A DNA stretch of 64,000 nucleotides from an uncultured SAR116 cluster alpha proteobacterium (GTDB lineage: Bacteria; Pseudomonadota; Alphaproteobacteria; Puniceispirillales; Marisalimonadaceae): assembly GCA_902589185.1 (NCBI GenBank), contig CACIRZ010000003.1:1-64000 (forward strand), given 5' to 3'. Below, in pieces: positions 18,810 through 29,664 of the stretch (position 1 is its first letter; every line of letters starts with the position of its first letter). Position numbers and translations under genes: made by a program. A model generated the notes under the pieces. The model saw only the letters and a program-made list of their open reading frames with translations. It had not been told where the DNA came from and made no database searches.

Positions 18810-20423
18810 TTATTTTGTTTTTGCGTTTTTTAATATAATGTCCGAACCCTTTTCCCCTATTACAATTGAAGGTGCATTAGTATTAGAAGATGGCATGCAA
18901 GGCATTATAGAGCTGTCTACCACCCTTAAATTTTCTATCCCAAACACTTTTAAATTGTAATCAACAACATCATTTGGGCCTTTCCCCATTCTACAAGTGC
19001 TAACAGAATGCCATGAAGTTTGCCCTGTTTCGCGTGCAAAATTAAGTAAACCTTCATCATCTTCTATATTTTTTCCTGGACGAACTTCTCTCACAATATA
19101 TGGAGAAATAGACTTCTGGGTTGCAATTTTTCTTACTAACCTAAGCCCTTTAATCGTTAAATTTCTATCTTCTGGTGTAGATAAATAATTTGCTTTAATA
19201 ATTGGATTATCCCTAAAATTATTACTTCTTAAATGAGTTGTTCCTCTTGAGGATGGATATAAAGGAAAAACTCCTAAACTAAATCCTGAAAAAGAATCCA
19301 TTCCATGATTTTTCTTTCTTGAATATCTATTATTTCCAGAAATAAGCATTATCTGCACTTTCAAATCTGGATATATTTTGGAATTTTTACTCCTCATTAA
19401 TGCATGAACAGTTGCAGATGCAATAGACATTAGGCCATCACGCCTAAAGATATATCTTAATGCTTCCAAAGCTCCTCTAAATTTATTGTTTAATATGTCA
19501 TTTACAGTTACTTTCAAATTAGTTTCATAAGTAAGTCTTGTTTGCAAATGGTCAGTTAAGTTCTCTCCTACACCTTTAATATGAGAAAGAACCTCTATTC
19601 CATGAGACTTCAATAAAGGTCCTTGCCCAATACCAGAAAGTTCTAATATTTTCGGTGAATTAATAGACCCTCCTGATAATATCACTTCACCTCTAATTCG
19701 AATTTCTTTTGAAAAATTATCTTTATTATATATCACTCCTACTGCTTTTTTTCCTTCAAAAATAATCTTTTCAACTTCGGCATTTGTTATAATTTTTAAG
19801 TTTTTATTTTTTTTTGCAGTTTTTAGATAAGTTGAGGATGTAGAACATCTTAGACCATTTTTTGTAGAATATTGAAGCCACCCAACACCATCAAAATTTA
19901 AATTATAATCTTCATTAGGTTTTGCTCCAACATCTACACAAGCTTGAAAAAAAGCATTTGAGAGCTTGTCACAATAACTTCCACTAGATATCTTGATAGG
20001 GCCACCTATCCCCCTATCTGGATGATTACTTTCACGTCTATCTTCTAACTTACGAAAGTAAGGTAGTAACTCATTATAACCCCACCCTGGATTATTTCCA
20101 TCTCTCCATGCATCGTATCTATGAGGAGCGCCTTTCACATATAACATTCCATTTATTGAGCTAGACCCCCCTAAGACTTTCCCTCTAGGCCATAAAATAT
20201 TTCTTTTGTTTAGTTCTTTTTCTGGCTCAGTTTGAAAATTCCAAATAAATCTTTGGTCTGTAAGAGTCTTTCCTACTCCAATAGGAACATGAAGCCAAGG
20301 ATGATTATCATTACCACCTGCTTCTATTAATAAAACTTTATATTTTTTATTTTCTGAAAGTCTTGTAGCCAGAACTGCTCCTGCTGAACCTGCACCAACA
20401 ATAACAAAGTCAAAAACGTCCAT
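18810..20423 (-). CDS. GMC-family oxidoreductase (choline dehydrogenase-like)
   Basis: FVIVGAGSAGAVLATRLSE; WPRGKVLGGSSSINGMLYVKG; SWHSVSTCRMG. Confidence 0.93.
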   Translation of the reverse strand: MDVFDFVIVGAGSAGAVLATRLSENKKYKVLLIEAGGNDNHPWLHVPIGVGKTLTDQRFIWNFQTEPEKELNKRNILWPRGKVLGGSSSINGMLYVKGAPHRYDAWRDGNNPGWGYNELLPYFRKLEDRRESNHPDRGIGGPIKISSGSYCDKLSNAFFQACVDVGAKPNEDYNLNFDGVGWLQYSTKNGLRCSTSSTYLKTAKKNKNLKIITNAEVEKIIFEGKKAVGVIYNKDNFSKEIRIRGEVILSGGSINSPKILELSGIGQGPLLKSHGIEVLSHIKGVGENLTDHLQTRLTYETNLKVTVNDILNNKFRGALEALRYIFRRDGLMSIASATVHALMRSKNSKIYPDLKVQIMLISGNNRYSRKKNHGMDSFSGFSLGVFPLYPSSRGTTHLRSNNFRDNPIIKANYLSTPEDRNLTIKGLRLVRKIATQKSISPYIVREVRPGKNIEDDEGLLNFARETGQTSWHSVSTCRMGKGPNDVVDYNLKVFGIENLRVVDSSIMPCMPSSNTNAPSIVIGEKGSDIILKNAKTK

Positions 20424-20560
20424 TAGACTACCGAAATTTAATTTAAAAATAATTCATAACTTTAATATATCTTAAATATAATAATATCTAATTAACAATT
20501 TTTTATTATATAAAGTTAAATAATAATTTATAATATATTTGATTTTATTTAAATTTTTAT

Positions 20561-21529
20561 GTGTCTGGAATGGAATATATAAAACTTGGTAAAACTGGTC
20601 TTAGAGTAAGTGTTGCTTGCCTTGGGTGTGGAGGATCGAGCACAATTGGCAAATCAACTGGTAAAACTGAAAATCATTCGATTAATCTTATAAAAACAGC
20701 TTTGGATTTAGGTGTTAATTTTTTTGATACTGCAAATGTCTATGGAACAGAGGGAATTCTAGGAAAAGCAATTAAAAATGTTAATCGAGATCAAATAGTC
20801 ATTTCAACAAAACATCAAGTTGCAACAAAAGATAAAAAGTATTCACATATAGACATTATTTCTGGAATAGAAAATTCATTAAAGGAACTAAATACTGATT
20901 ATATAGACATTTTTCATTTGCATGGAGTTGCACCTAAAGACTTTGATCATGCAATTACAATAGTGCCAGAACTTCTTAAAGAAAAAGAAAAGGGTAAATT
21001 CCGCTTTCTAGGAATAACTGAATCTTCTCCAATAGATCCAGAGCAACTGACTATTTCAAAAGCTATAAGTACAAACTACTTTGATGTAATCATGCTTGCA
21101 TTTTCAATTATGAACCAAAATGCTAAAAAAAAAATATTACCAAAAACAATGTCTAAAAATATTGCTACTATGTCTATGTTTGTTGTAAGAAGCCTGTTTT
21201 CAGTAAAGGATCGATTACAGGAAGACATTCATAAACTTGTAAAAGACAAACAACTTCCAGAATGGTTTTTAGATGAAAAAGAGCCTCTAGAATATATTTT
21301 AAAGGATAGTGGAGCCAATAGCATTATTGATGCTTGCTATAGATATGTTAGACATCAACAAGGAATTGACACAGTCCTTTTTGGAACAGGTAATATTGAA
21401 CACTTAGAGGAAAACATTAAATCGATTTCAAATCTAAAATTATCTGATGAATGTATTAACAAAATTAATCAATATTTTAGTCACTTAAAAGGAATAGGAT
21501 TGGATTTTCCTGAGAGAAAACAACAATGA
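20561..21529 (+). CDS. Aldo/keto reductase
   Basis: LGKTGLRVSVACLGCGG; NFFDTANVYGTEGILGKAI. Confidence 0.92.
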   Translation: MSGMEYIKLGKTGLRVSVACLGCGGSSTIGKSTGKTENHSINLIKTALDLGVNFFDTANVYGTEGILGKAIKNVNRDQIVISTKHQVATKDKKYSHIDIISGIENSLKELNTDYIDIFHLHGVAPKDFDHAITIVPELLKEKEKGKFRFLGITESSPIDPEQLTISKAISTNYFDVIMLAFSIMNQNAKKKILPKTMSKNIATMSMFVVRSLFSVKDRLQEDIHKLVKDKQLPEWFLDEKEPLEYILKDSGANSIIDACYRYVRHQQGIDTVLFGTGNIEHLEENIKSISNLKLSDECINKINQYFSHLKGIGLDFPERKQQ

Positions 21530-21603
21530 CTATTTTAAATTTCCATGTAATATCATAAAATTATATATGATAAAAATTTAGAAATTAGAAATGAGTATTT
21601 AAA

Positions 21604-22230
21604 ATGACTTTGAAAATTTATGGTAGAAAATCATCATGTAATGTTCAAAAGGTATTATGGCTATGTTCAGAAATAAATATTGATTTTGAAACATTAGATT
21701 ATGGTGGTATATATGGTGGAACTAAGGAAGAATCTTTCAAGAATTTAAATCCCAATAGCACAGTCCCATTAATAGATGATGATGGATTTTATTTATATGA
21801 ATCTAATGCTATTATTAAATATTTATCTATTAAATACAATTATTGTAAAATAGACAGCCCAAAAATAATTGCTTTAAGAGATCAATGGATGGATTGGGCT
21901 GGTTTTACATTAGCAGCTCCATGCGCAATAATTACACTAAATTTAATTCTACTACCACCTGATAAAAGGGACCCCAGTAAAGTTTTAAAAGCTAAAGATC
22001 AGATTCTAAGATTATTAAAAATTTTAGATAATCAATTAATTAAAAATAAGTTCATTTTAGGCGAAGAGTTTAGCCTAGCAGATATTCCAGCTGGTTGTTG
22101 GTATAATAGATGTTTGAAATTTGATTTTGATTTATCACAATTCGAAGGGATTACTAATTGGGGTTCTCGTTTGTCTAAAAGAAAATCATATCAAAATGCT
22201 ATTTTATCCGCTCCCATGCCTCCTAACTAA
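21604..22230 (+). CDS. Glutathione S-transferase family protein
   Basis: GRKSSCNVQKVLW, PNSTVPLIDDDGFYLYESNAIIKYL. Confidence 0.92.
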   Translation: MTLKIYGRKSSCNVQKVLWLCSEINIDFETLDYGGIYGGTKEESFKNLNPNSTVPLIDDDGFYLYESNAIIKYLSIKYNYCKIDSPKIIALRDQWMDWAGFTLAAPCAIITLNLILLPPDKRDPSKVLKAKDQILRLLKILDNQLIKNKFILGEEFSLADIPAGCWYNRCLKFDFDLSQFEGITNWGSRLSKRKSYQNAILSAPMPPN

Positions 22231-22233
22231 AAA

Positions 22234-22989
22234 TTATATGTTTTTAATCAGAAGAGAAATTCCAATTATCATTAAAGTGTAAAGAACGGCTTTTTTAAAA
22301 TTTTCATTAGTAAATTTAATTCTAATACTTGTTCCTATTTTTTGACCTAAAATTGCTGGAAAAACTAGAAAAGCACTCCAAATTAGATCGTTAAATGTAC
22401 CTAGACCATTGTAAATCCACATAGGATAAATGATTATAGAACCAATAAAATATAAAGTAGCCATGGTTCTGATTAAAGTTTCTTTTTCTAGGTTTATAGA
22501 AACAAGGTAAGCTAAAATATAAGGAGAATACATAGTAGACAAACCACCAATAATTCCTGAAAAAAAGCCTAGAGGTACAGTTAATTTCTTTTCTAGATTC
22601 GGATTAATATATTTTATATTGATACCAAACAAATTAATAATTGCTGCAAAAATAATTGAGATAGCAATTATTTGAGAAATTGTGGATAAATTAATTTCTA
22701 AAATTAAATTGCATCCGATTATAATTCCTAAAATTAATGCAATAAACATTGGGAAAAATCTAAAAGATCCAATTCCTTTAGGAATATTCATTTGAATAAT
22801 ATTAGTAATCAATACTGGAACACACAAAAGTATAATTGCCGTAGTAGGCGGAAGAAAAAAAGCTATAATTGGAACAGAAAACATTGACATACCAATACCA
22901 ACTGTACCTTTGATTATTCCTCCTATGAAAACTGATGCAAAAATTATTAAAGCTATATCAAATTCAAATATATTAAAAAAAAAATTCAT
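22234..22989 (-). CDS. TauE/SafE (TSUP) family permease
   Basis: GGIIKGTVGIGMSMFSVPI and GFFSGIIGGLSTMYSPYI. Confidence 0.88.
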   Translation of the reverse strand: MNFFFNIFEFDIALIIFASVFIGGIIKGTVGIGMSMFSVPIIAFFLPPTTAIILLCVPVLITNIIQMNIPKGIGSFRFFPMFIALILGIIIGCNLILEINLSTISQIIAISIIFAAIINLFGINIKYINPNLEKKLTVPLGFFSGIIGGLSTMYSPYILAYLVSINLEKETLIRTMATLYFIGSIIIYPMWIYNGLGTFNDLIWSAFLVFPAILGQKIGTSIRIKFTNENFKKAVLYTLMIIGISLLIKNI

Positions 22990-23083
22990 TAATTTTGGAC
23001 TTATAAAATTTAGTTAAATAAAATTTTTTGCATAATATGATCAAAGGAATTATATCTGTTTTGATAATTTTTCATTTAGAAAA

Positions 23084-23929
23084 CTATTTTAACCTAGTGC
23101 CATTTATAGTTATGCGATGCATCAGTCTCCTTTCACCATAATAATCATTGACAGCTAAATGCCATGTTGATCTATTATCCCAAAATGCGACAGAACCCTC
23201 CTCCCATTTAAATCTACATGTAAATTCTGGTTTAGTTGCATGAGAGTATAAATACTTTAATAGTGGTTTCGACTCTTCATCACTCCATCCATCGAAACCA
23301 AGTGTGAAGGTAGGATTGACAAATAGAGCTTTTCTTCCTGTCTGGGGATGTGTAATGACAACAGGATGAATTGCATCTTGTTTGGCTTTATCAGAGTTAA
23401 TTATTCTGCCAACCGTGTCATCGTTTCTTTCAGCACGAGAAGTTCCAAACACGTGCCTACTCGAGTGTCTTCCATGCATATTTTTCAAAGTGTCTTTGAG
23501 ACCATCTGATAAAGTTTCATAGGCGGCATACATGCTAGAAAACAAGGTGTCCCCTCCTTTTTTTGGAACTTGATGGGCAAATAAAATAGATCCCATTGCT
23601 GGTTCTAAATCATAGGTATGATCTGTATGCCAAGCACCACCGATATTCTTTTTTTGATCAGGTTCTTTTGAAACTAATGCAATTTTAGGATAGCCTTCTA
23701 AATTTGTAAAAAAACGATTTATATTTATTTCACCCCACAATTCTGCAAAAATTATTTCTTCTTCAGGTGAGAGATTTTGATTTCTAAAGAAGATAACTCC
23801 ATATTTACCAAATACTATTTTAATTTCTTTAAATTGTTCTTTAGAAATTTTCTTTAAATTAATACCATCAATTTCCGCTCCAATATTACCTGAAAGAGGT
23901 TTAACATTTATTGTTGAATAATTTGTCAT
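23084..23929 (-). CDS. TauD/TfdA-family Fe(II)/2OG dioxygenase
   Basis: GGAWHTDHTYDLEPAMGSILFA; SVAFWDNRSTWHLAVNDY. Confidence 0.93.
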   Translation of the reverse strand: MTNYSTINVKPLSGNIGAEIDGINLKKISKEQFKEIKIVFGKYGVIFFRNQNLSPEEEIIFAELWGEININRFFTNLEGYPKIALVSKEPDQKKNIGGAWHTDHTYDLEPAMGSILFAHQVPKKGGDTLFSSMYAAYETLSDGLKDTLKNMHGRHSSRHVFGTSRAERNDDTVGRIINSDKAKQDAIHPVVITHPQTGRKALFVNPTFTLGFDGWSDEESKPLLKYLYSHATKPEFTCRFKWEEGSVAFWDNRSTWHLAVNDYYGERRLMHRITINGTRLK

Positions 23930-23957
23930 GTTAAAAACTGATTATTTAAGAAAAAAA

Positions 23958-25142
23958 TTAATTCAAGATTATCGTGTTAAGTTTATTTTTTTCAATATAT
24001 TCCCAATCATATTTAACTCCCAAACCTGGTTGATCAGAAACCTTAACATTTCCATTTTCATCAATGCAATCAAGTTGATCTGAATATTGTTCATTATAAA
24101 TAGGAAGCGACCAAGGGTTTTTACATTTTGGATGTACTAAATTTACTTCATAAAAATTTGAATTTCTACTTGCTGCCATTAATTGCCTCATTGCAGGTCC
24201 ACAGGCATGAACTTCACAATCAATACCTAAACCTTCAGAAGATGCCACCAGTTTATGACAACCTGTAATACCTCCATCATAATCTGGATCTGCTCTAGAA
24301 AAAAAAGAGGCACCATTAGTTAGCATATCTACTGAAGTCTCTAAATTTCTAACATGTTCACCAACTAGAATAGGGGTGTCTAAGTTTTGGGATAGTACTT
24401 GATTACCATTTATAGAAACGCCTCCGTCTTTATAAGGATCTTCGTACCAGTAAAAATTATATTCATCACATACTTTTCCAACTTCAAGAGCATCAGCTAA
24501 TGTATTAAAATGGCACCCAGCGTCATACATAATTTTCATTTTATCGCCAACACGTTTACCTACAGCTTTTAACATTTCTATTTCTTCTTTTACATCACCT
24601 TTGTTCCATCCATGCATTTTATAACCTTTATAACCTAGTTCTAAGCATTCTTCTGCAAAATCAGCGTAAGCTTCAGGACTAGATAAACCATTTTTGTCCC
24701 TGTCTCCATGCATAGTACTAGCATATGACGGAAGTAATTTACGATAACCTCCTAAAAGATCCGATATTGAACAATCATGTTTTTTACCAGCCAAATCCCA
24801 TAAAGCAATATCTATAGGTCCAATTCCTACTTCTCCAATATGTTTGCACAACCCCCTAAGTTGTCGATAGATCTCTTCTCTATGGAGTGGGTTTTTGCCT
24901 ATAATATGATATGAAAGAGCCTCTGAGGCAGCCATAATTACCTTAGCTCTACTTCTTGGAGGAATATATTCTCCGACATGGCCATCTGTATCAAAAATTC
25001 TTATTCCAAATCTAATATGCTTTTTTTTAGAGTTTGGAGAATAAAAAATACCAATACCGCTTTTATTTTCCTCAATATCAATTAGTTCAATTTCAAAAGA
25101 TGTTAATTCAATTTTATTAATTTTTGATTTTGACACTTTCAC
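23958..25142 (-). CDS. Enolase-superfamily (mandelate racemase/muconate lactonizing) enzyme
   Basis: IDIALWDLAGKK; YKMHGWNKG; DAGCHFNT; YWYEDPYKDGG; GEHVRN. Confidence 0.9.
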   Translation of the reverse strand: MKVSKSKINKIELTSFEIELIDIEENKSGIGIFYSPNSKKKHIRFGIRIFDTDGHVGEYIPPRSRAKVIMAASEALSYHIIGKNPLHREEIYRQLRGLCKHIGEVGIGPIDIALWDLAGKKHDCSISDLLGGYRKLLPSYASTMHGDRDKNGLSSPEAYADFAEECLELGYKGYKMHGWNKGDVKEEIEMLKAVGKRVGDKMKIMYDAGCHFNTLADALEVGKVCDEYNFYWYEDPYKDGGVSINGNQVLSQNLDTPILVGEHVRNLETSVDMLTNGASFFSRADPDYDGGITGCHKLVASSEGLGIDCEVHACGPAMRQLMAASRNSNFYEVNLVHPKCKNPWSLPIYNEQYSDQLDCIDENGNVKVSDQPGLGVKYDWEYIEKNKLNTIILN

Positions 25143-25158
25143 CCTCCTTTTTTACAAA

Positions 25159-26598
25159 TTATGTTTTAGGTGGAGGTGTTGCAGCATTTGCACCTAACTT
25201 TTTGGCTTCTTCTATTCCACCATAACGCTCAATCATGTCGTCCTGATCCTTAAATGCCAACTCATTAATTTCTTTTGGGTTGCAAATATTATGTAAATCT
25301 TTTTCCAACTCAACCAAAATATTCAAATATTTTGGGTCTTTTGATAAGTCATTAATTTCTTCAGGATCATTTTCAAGATCAAACAATTCTGGTTCAAAAC
25401 CCTCATAGTAAATATATTTCCAATTACTTTTTCGTATCATATAGGCGCCTGAAACTGAAGATGATGCATGATATTCACTAAATATAATCCTAGTTTCGTC
25501 TGGTGAATTGTTAGCAATCTTGTATAAAGATGCGCCTGGCCCATTATTAGGACTCTTTGCACCAAAATGGTCAACTATTGTCTCAGTTAAGTCTAACAAA
25601 GAAACTGGTGTGTCACATTTACTAGGTTTAATTTTAGGGCCAGATACTATTAGTGGTATAGCAGCTGACTCTTCATACATATTGGATTTTCCCCATAACC
25701 CCCTTGCGCCAACATTATCTCCATGATCGCTAGTATAAATTATTGTTGTATTATCTAAAAATCCACATTCTGAAACTTTGTTTATTATTTTTCCAATATT
25801 ATAATCGAGAAAAGAACATAAACCGTAATATGAAGCTATTGCGGCCCATCTTTCTTCTTCATTTTTGAAGTCATTTTCGTCATTCCTAAGCTCTTTTTGT
25901 TTTTTTATCCAAGGATGTTGTATATACCCATCTCTAGGGTTTAATTTGGTTTCAGGTAAAATTTTGTGAGGATACATGTCATAAAACTCTTGAGGTACCA
26001 CAAGTGGAAAATGAGGTGCTACCAGCCCAATATATAAACACCAAGCTTTTTTATTATAATCTTTTGATTTATTCTCTAACCACTTAAGTGTCTGACTTAC
26101 AACTGCCTCATCATAGTCAGTGTAATTACTAGTTCCTGGACCAATATATTCACCTAACATTCTTTGGTCTCGTGTTTTTCGTTCATGTTCTCGTCTAATT
26201 GATCCCCAAACCATTCCGACACCCTTATAAACCATCATAGGAATATGTTTTTGATCAAATCCATCATCATCATCTTGAGCTCTGTAATGAAGTTTTCCTA
26301 TTGATTCAACCGAAACTTTCATTTTTTGTAACATATGGCCCCAACTAGGTAATTGTCCATAATATGGCATTGCATTATCCCATAATCTATTTTTATGAAC
26401 TGGCAGCCCAGTAGCAAATGATGCTCTGGCAGGAACGCATATTGGACAAGGGGTGTAGGCATTAGTAAAATTAATTCCATTAGAGGCTAATTTATCAAGA
26501 TTAGGAGTTTTAACGAAAGGATGATTAACTGAGCCAAGTGCTTTAGCTTGATGTTCATCTGACATAATTATAATCAAGTTTTCTTTTTTATTATCCAT
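25159..26598 (-). CDS. Sulfatase (variant CVPAR site)
   Basis: CPICVPARASFATG; TSDHGDNVGARGLWGKSNMYEES. Confidence 0.92.
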   Translation of the reverse strand: MDNKKENLIIIMSDEHQAKALGSVNHPFVKTPNLDKLASNGINFTNAYTPCPICVPARASFATGLPVHKNRLWDNAMPYYGQLPSWGHMLQKMKVSVESIGKLHYRAQDDDDGFDQKHIPMMVYKGVGMVWGSIRREHERKTRDQRMLGEYIGPGTSNYTDYDEAVVSQTLKWLENKSKDYNKKAWCLYIGLVAPHFPLVVPQEFYDMYPHKILPETKLNPRDGYIQHPWIKKQKELRNDENDFKNEEERWAAIASYYGLCSFLDYNIGKIINKVSECGFLDNTTIIYTSDHGDNVGARGLWGKSNMYEESAAIPLIVSGPKIKPSKCDTPVSLLDLTETIVDHFGAKSPNNGPGASLYKIANNSPDETRIIFSEYHASSSVSGAYMIRKSNWKYIYYEGFEPELFDLENDPEEINDLSKDPKYLNILVELEKDLHNICNPKEINELAFKDQDDMIERYGGIEEAKKLGANAATPPPKT

Positions 26599-26627
26599 TC
26601 ATCTTCTCCTAAAATGATATTCAAAAA

Positions 26628-26660
26628 AATAAAAGAGAGACATTATATCTCTCTTTTATT
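26628..26660 (-). terminator. Intrinsic terminator-like hairpin after TctC
   Basis: AATAAAAGAGAGA-N7-TCTCTCTTTTATT followed on the minus strand by a T run. Confidence 0.8.
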
Positions 26661-26676
26661 AAGGTCTTAATTAAAT

Positions 26677-27636
26677 TTATTTACTCATAAATTTACCTTT
26701 AATATCAGTGTAAACACCTTGTTCTAGATTTAATAAATCTAAAAATTGTGATGATGTATAATATTTTGGAGCAAAACCAAAATTATTACCAAACTTTTTA
26801 AATTCTTCACTGTTGGTTGCTACTTCTATAAATTTTTCAAGTTTTGCAATAACATCTTTTGGTGTTCCTTTTGGAGCCCAAACACCTCTAGTAACACCGA
26901 CATCAGCAGGTATTCCCATTTCTCTTAGTGTTTTAGTTTTTTGAATTGGTGGATAAGTTATTTTAGCTAAAGATCCTCCTGTACCAATTACATTTAATAA
27001 TCCTGCTTTTACCTCATTGAGTAAAACTGGAGAATGTATTATACAGATGTCAACTTCGTTGGCGATAGTAGCTTTCTTTAACATTGCACCACCATCAAAG
27101 GCCACAATTCTGAACCCAGCATTTTTGTAACCATTTACGGCATTAGCTAAAACATCATGGGCACCAAACTTTCCACCAATTCCTGCAATTAATTTACCAG
27201 GATTAGCTTTTGATTTTTCTATTACCTCTTCTAAAGTTTTATAACCTCTGTCTTTGTGAGCTAAGACATAAGTTGGCGTAGTATATATACCTCCTACTGG
27301 TGTAAGGCTACCTATAGACTTAAAAGGCATTTTTCTAAAAGTTGAAAGTCCTATTATATCGGTTGAACCAGTTAAAATAAGATTATAACCATCTGGTTTA
27401 GCTTTCATAACTTGAATTATACCCTTAGATCCTGCACCTCCATTTACATTTGTAATGACAACATCTACACCTGCTGCCTTGCTAAAGGCGCCTACAAATC
27501 CCCTGGCAATAGAATCAGTTCCACCACCTGCTTTATAAGGCACTATTATTCTTATTGGTTTATCAGGGTAAGCGGCTAAAGCCAAGTTACCCAGGAAAGT
27601 AAAAAAACAAAATATTCCTAAAATTAATATTCTCAT
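26677..27636 (-). CDS. Tripartite tricarboxylate transporter substrate-binding protein (TctC/Bug)
   Basis: AYPDKPIRIIVPYKAGGGTDSIARGF. Confidence 0.93.
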   Translation of the reverse strand: MRILILGIFCFFTFLGNLALAAYPDKPIRIIVPYKAGGGTDSIARGFVGAFSKAAGVDVVITNVNGGAGSKGIIQVMKAKPDGYNLILTGSTDIIGLSTFRKMPFKSIGSLTPVGGIYTTPTYVLAHKDRGYKTLEEVIEKSKANPGKLIAGIGGKFGAHDVLANAVNGYKNAGFRIVAFDGGAMLKKATIANEVDICIIHSPVLLNEVKAGLLNVIGTGGSLAKITYPPIQKTKTLREMGIPADVGVTRGVWAPKGTPKDVIAKLEKFIEVATNSEEFKKFGNNFGFAPKYYTSSQFLDLLNLEQGVYTDIKGKFMSK

Positions 27637-27652
27637 GTCGTCCTCCTTTTGG

Positions 27653-29143
27653 TTATTGTTTTGAAATTTTCTGTCTTATTAAGCCTTGTCTTATTTCATT
27701 AAAAACAAGGAATACTATTATTCCAATCATAATTAATCTTGGCCAAGTATCTATAAACGTAAACCAATTTGCATCTGCGAGTTGCAAAGCTGCCCTTGTG
27801 TTATACTCTATAATAGGACCTAGAATAACTCCAAGCACGATTGTAACAACTGGGAAACCTCTTTCTTCCATGAAAAACCCAAACACACCAAGAAAAATGG
27901 CAACATATACTGGAAAGAATTCATTGTAACTTGCATAGGCTCCCATCGTTGCAAATATCATAACAAAAGGAAATAAAATTGATCTATGTTGTCTTAAGAC
28001 GTAAACAAAAAACCTTATTGCACCTAGAGCTATCACAAACATAAATACACCAGCTAACAGCAAGCCTGCTAACATACCATAAACAACTTCAGCACCAGTT
28101 TTCATAAGGGTGACACCAGGTTGAAGACCATGTAAATAAAGGGCTCCAATCATGATTGCTGTTGATGCATCTCCTGGGATACCAAGCGTTAACATAGGAA
28201 CCATAGTACCTCCAGTTGTTCCGTTGTTAGCAGTTTCTGGTGCTACAACTCCATCAGGTTCACCTTTACCAAAATTATCTGGATTCTTGGAATTATTTTT
28301 TACTACACCATATGAAAGCCAAGTTGCACCGTCCGCTCCCACTCCTGGTACAGCGCCAATAATAGCTCCAAAAAAACCTCCGACACTCCAAGCTCGCCAT
28401 CTTTTTAAAAAATCTAATGTAGAGGGTAATTCAATTTTAAATTTTGTTGCAACAAGTTGAGACGAAGATTTCATAAGAGATAAATCTGAAATTACTACCG
28501 CAAATCCAAATAAGCCAACTAAAGCTGCTGCAAAAGGAACACCAGATAGCAGATCAATAGATCCAAAAGTAAATCTCTCAATTGCATCAGTTCTATCCAT
28601 TCCCACTGCACCTATTAACAAACCTATACTTACACCAATAAAGCCTTTTAACATTGATCCACGAGTGAATGCAGAAACCATTACTAAACCCATAATAGCT
28701 ATAAGTGCTATGTCAGCATTTGAAGATTTAAGAGCTATACTTGAAATAAAAGGAATGCAAGTTACAGCTATTATCCAACTTGTAGCCCCTCCAAAAAAAG
28801 AAGAGTAAGTTGCATAACCTAATGCGAGTGCTGATTGTCCTTTTTCAGCCATTGGAAAACCATCTAGTGCTGTACATGCACCAGCTGGTGTTCCAGGAGT
28901 TCTTAATAATATAGCTGAGAACGATCCCCCTAATTTAGTGCCAACATAAACACCTATCATAGTTAAAAGTGCTGGAAGTGGATCTAATGAATATGTAACA
29001 GGTAATAATATTATTATAGCCATTGGGGAGCTAAGACCTGGCAAGGCACCAACAAGCAGACCTAGAAAAGTTCCTAAAAATAATAATAATAAGTTAAATG
29101 GTTCGAAACAATTTGCAAACCCACCTATTAAACCTTCTAACAC
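27653..29143 (-). CDS. Tripartite tricarboxylate transporter large permease (TctA)
   Basis: LVGALPGLSSPMAIIILLPVTY; ETANNGTTGGTMVPMLTLGIPGDASTAI. Confidence 0.95.
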   Translation of the reverse strand: MLEGLIGGFANCFEPFNLLLLFLGTFLGLLVGALPGLSSPMAIIILLPVTYSLDPLPALLTMIGVYVGTKLGGSFSAILLRTPGTPAGACTALDGFPMAEKGQSALALGYATYSSFFGGATSWIIAVTCIPFISSIALKSSNADIALIAIMGLVMVSAFTRGSMLKGFIGVSIGLLIGAVGMDRTDAIERFTFGSIDLLSGVPFAAALVGLFGFAVVISDLSLMKSSSQLVATKFKIELPSTLDFLKRWRAWSVGGFFGAIIGAVPGVGADGATWLSYGVVKNNSKNPDNFGKGEPDGVVAPETANNGTTGGTMVPMLTLGIPGDASTAIMIGALYLHGLQPGVTLMKTGAEVVYGMLAGLLLAGVFMFVIALGAIRFFVYVLRQHRSILFPFVMIFATMGAYASYNEFFPVYVAIFLGVFGFFMEERGFPVVTIVLGVILGPIIEYNTRAALQLADANWFTFIDTWPRLIMIGIIVFLVFNEIRQGLIRQKISKQ

Positions 29144-29151
29144 ATCATCTC

Positions 29152-29664
29152 CTATAAAGGTAATTTAAGAAAATAGACAAACAAGCCATAACTGAACCCT
29201 CCTCCTAATAGAGACAAGATTATCATAAAAATATAATCTCTTCGGTCATATAAATAAAATCCAAAAAAAAGGAAAATACTTGTCAATAACATAAAATTTA
29301 TTTCGCCTAAAATTATTGCAAACAATATAAGCAAAACAACAGTTCCTAATCTTTTAAAGTATAAAGATTTATTATCCTTTATTGCTTGTGATAACTGATT
29401 GTAAAAATCAAAATGATCGCTCGAGGATAGATATTTTTTTATTGAAATAACTAAGTAAAGCAGCCCTAAAACAGTTAGAAATGAGGCCACTCCTAGTGGA
29501 TAGGTAGCAAAATTCATCCCATCAGAGCCCATGTCCAGAGGTGCATCTGCAGGATTATACGTAAAAAAACATCCAATACTTATGACAAGTACCATTAATG
29601 CTATTAATATATCTTTAAAGTAGTCAGTTTTTTTTTCTTTTTTTTCTGTATCATTTGCTAGCAT
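29152..29664 (-). CDS. Tripartite tricarboxylate transporter small permease (TctB)
   Basis: Four-TM 170-aa protein next to TctA. Confidence 0.88.
   Translation of the reverse strand: MLANDTEKKEKKTDYFKDILIALMVLVISIGCFFTYNPADAPLDMGSDGMNFATYPLGVASFLTVLGLLYLVISIKKYLSSSDHFDFYNQLSQAIKDNKSLYFKRLGTVVLLILFAIILGEINFMLLTSIFLFFGFYLYDRRDYIFMIILSLLGGGFSYGLFVYFLKLPL

Noticed and set aside
20441-20458. Degenerate match (ttaaaaataattcataa) to the 15-mer operator upstream of the GMC gene
   Set aside because: Several mismatches in A/T-only sequence; not above chance by eye.
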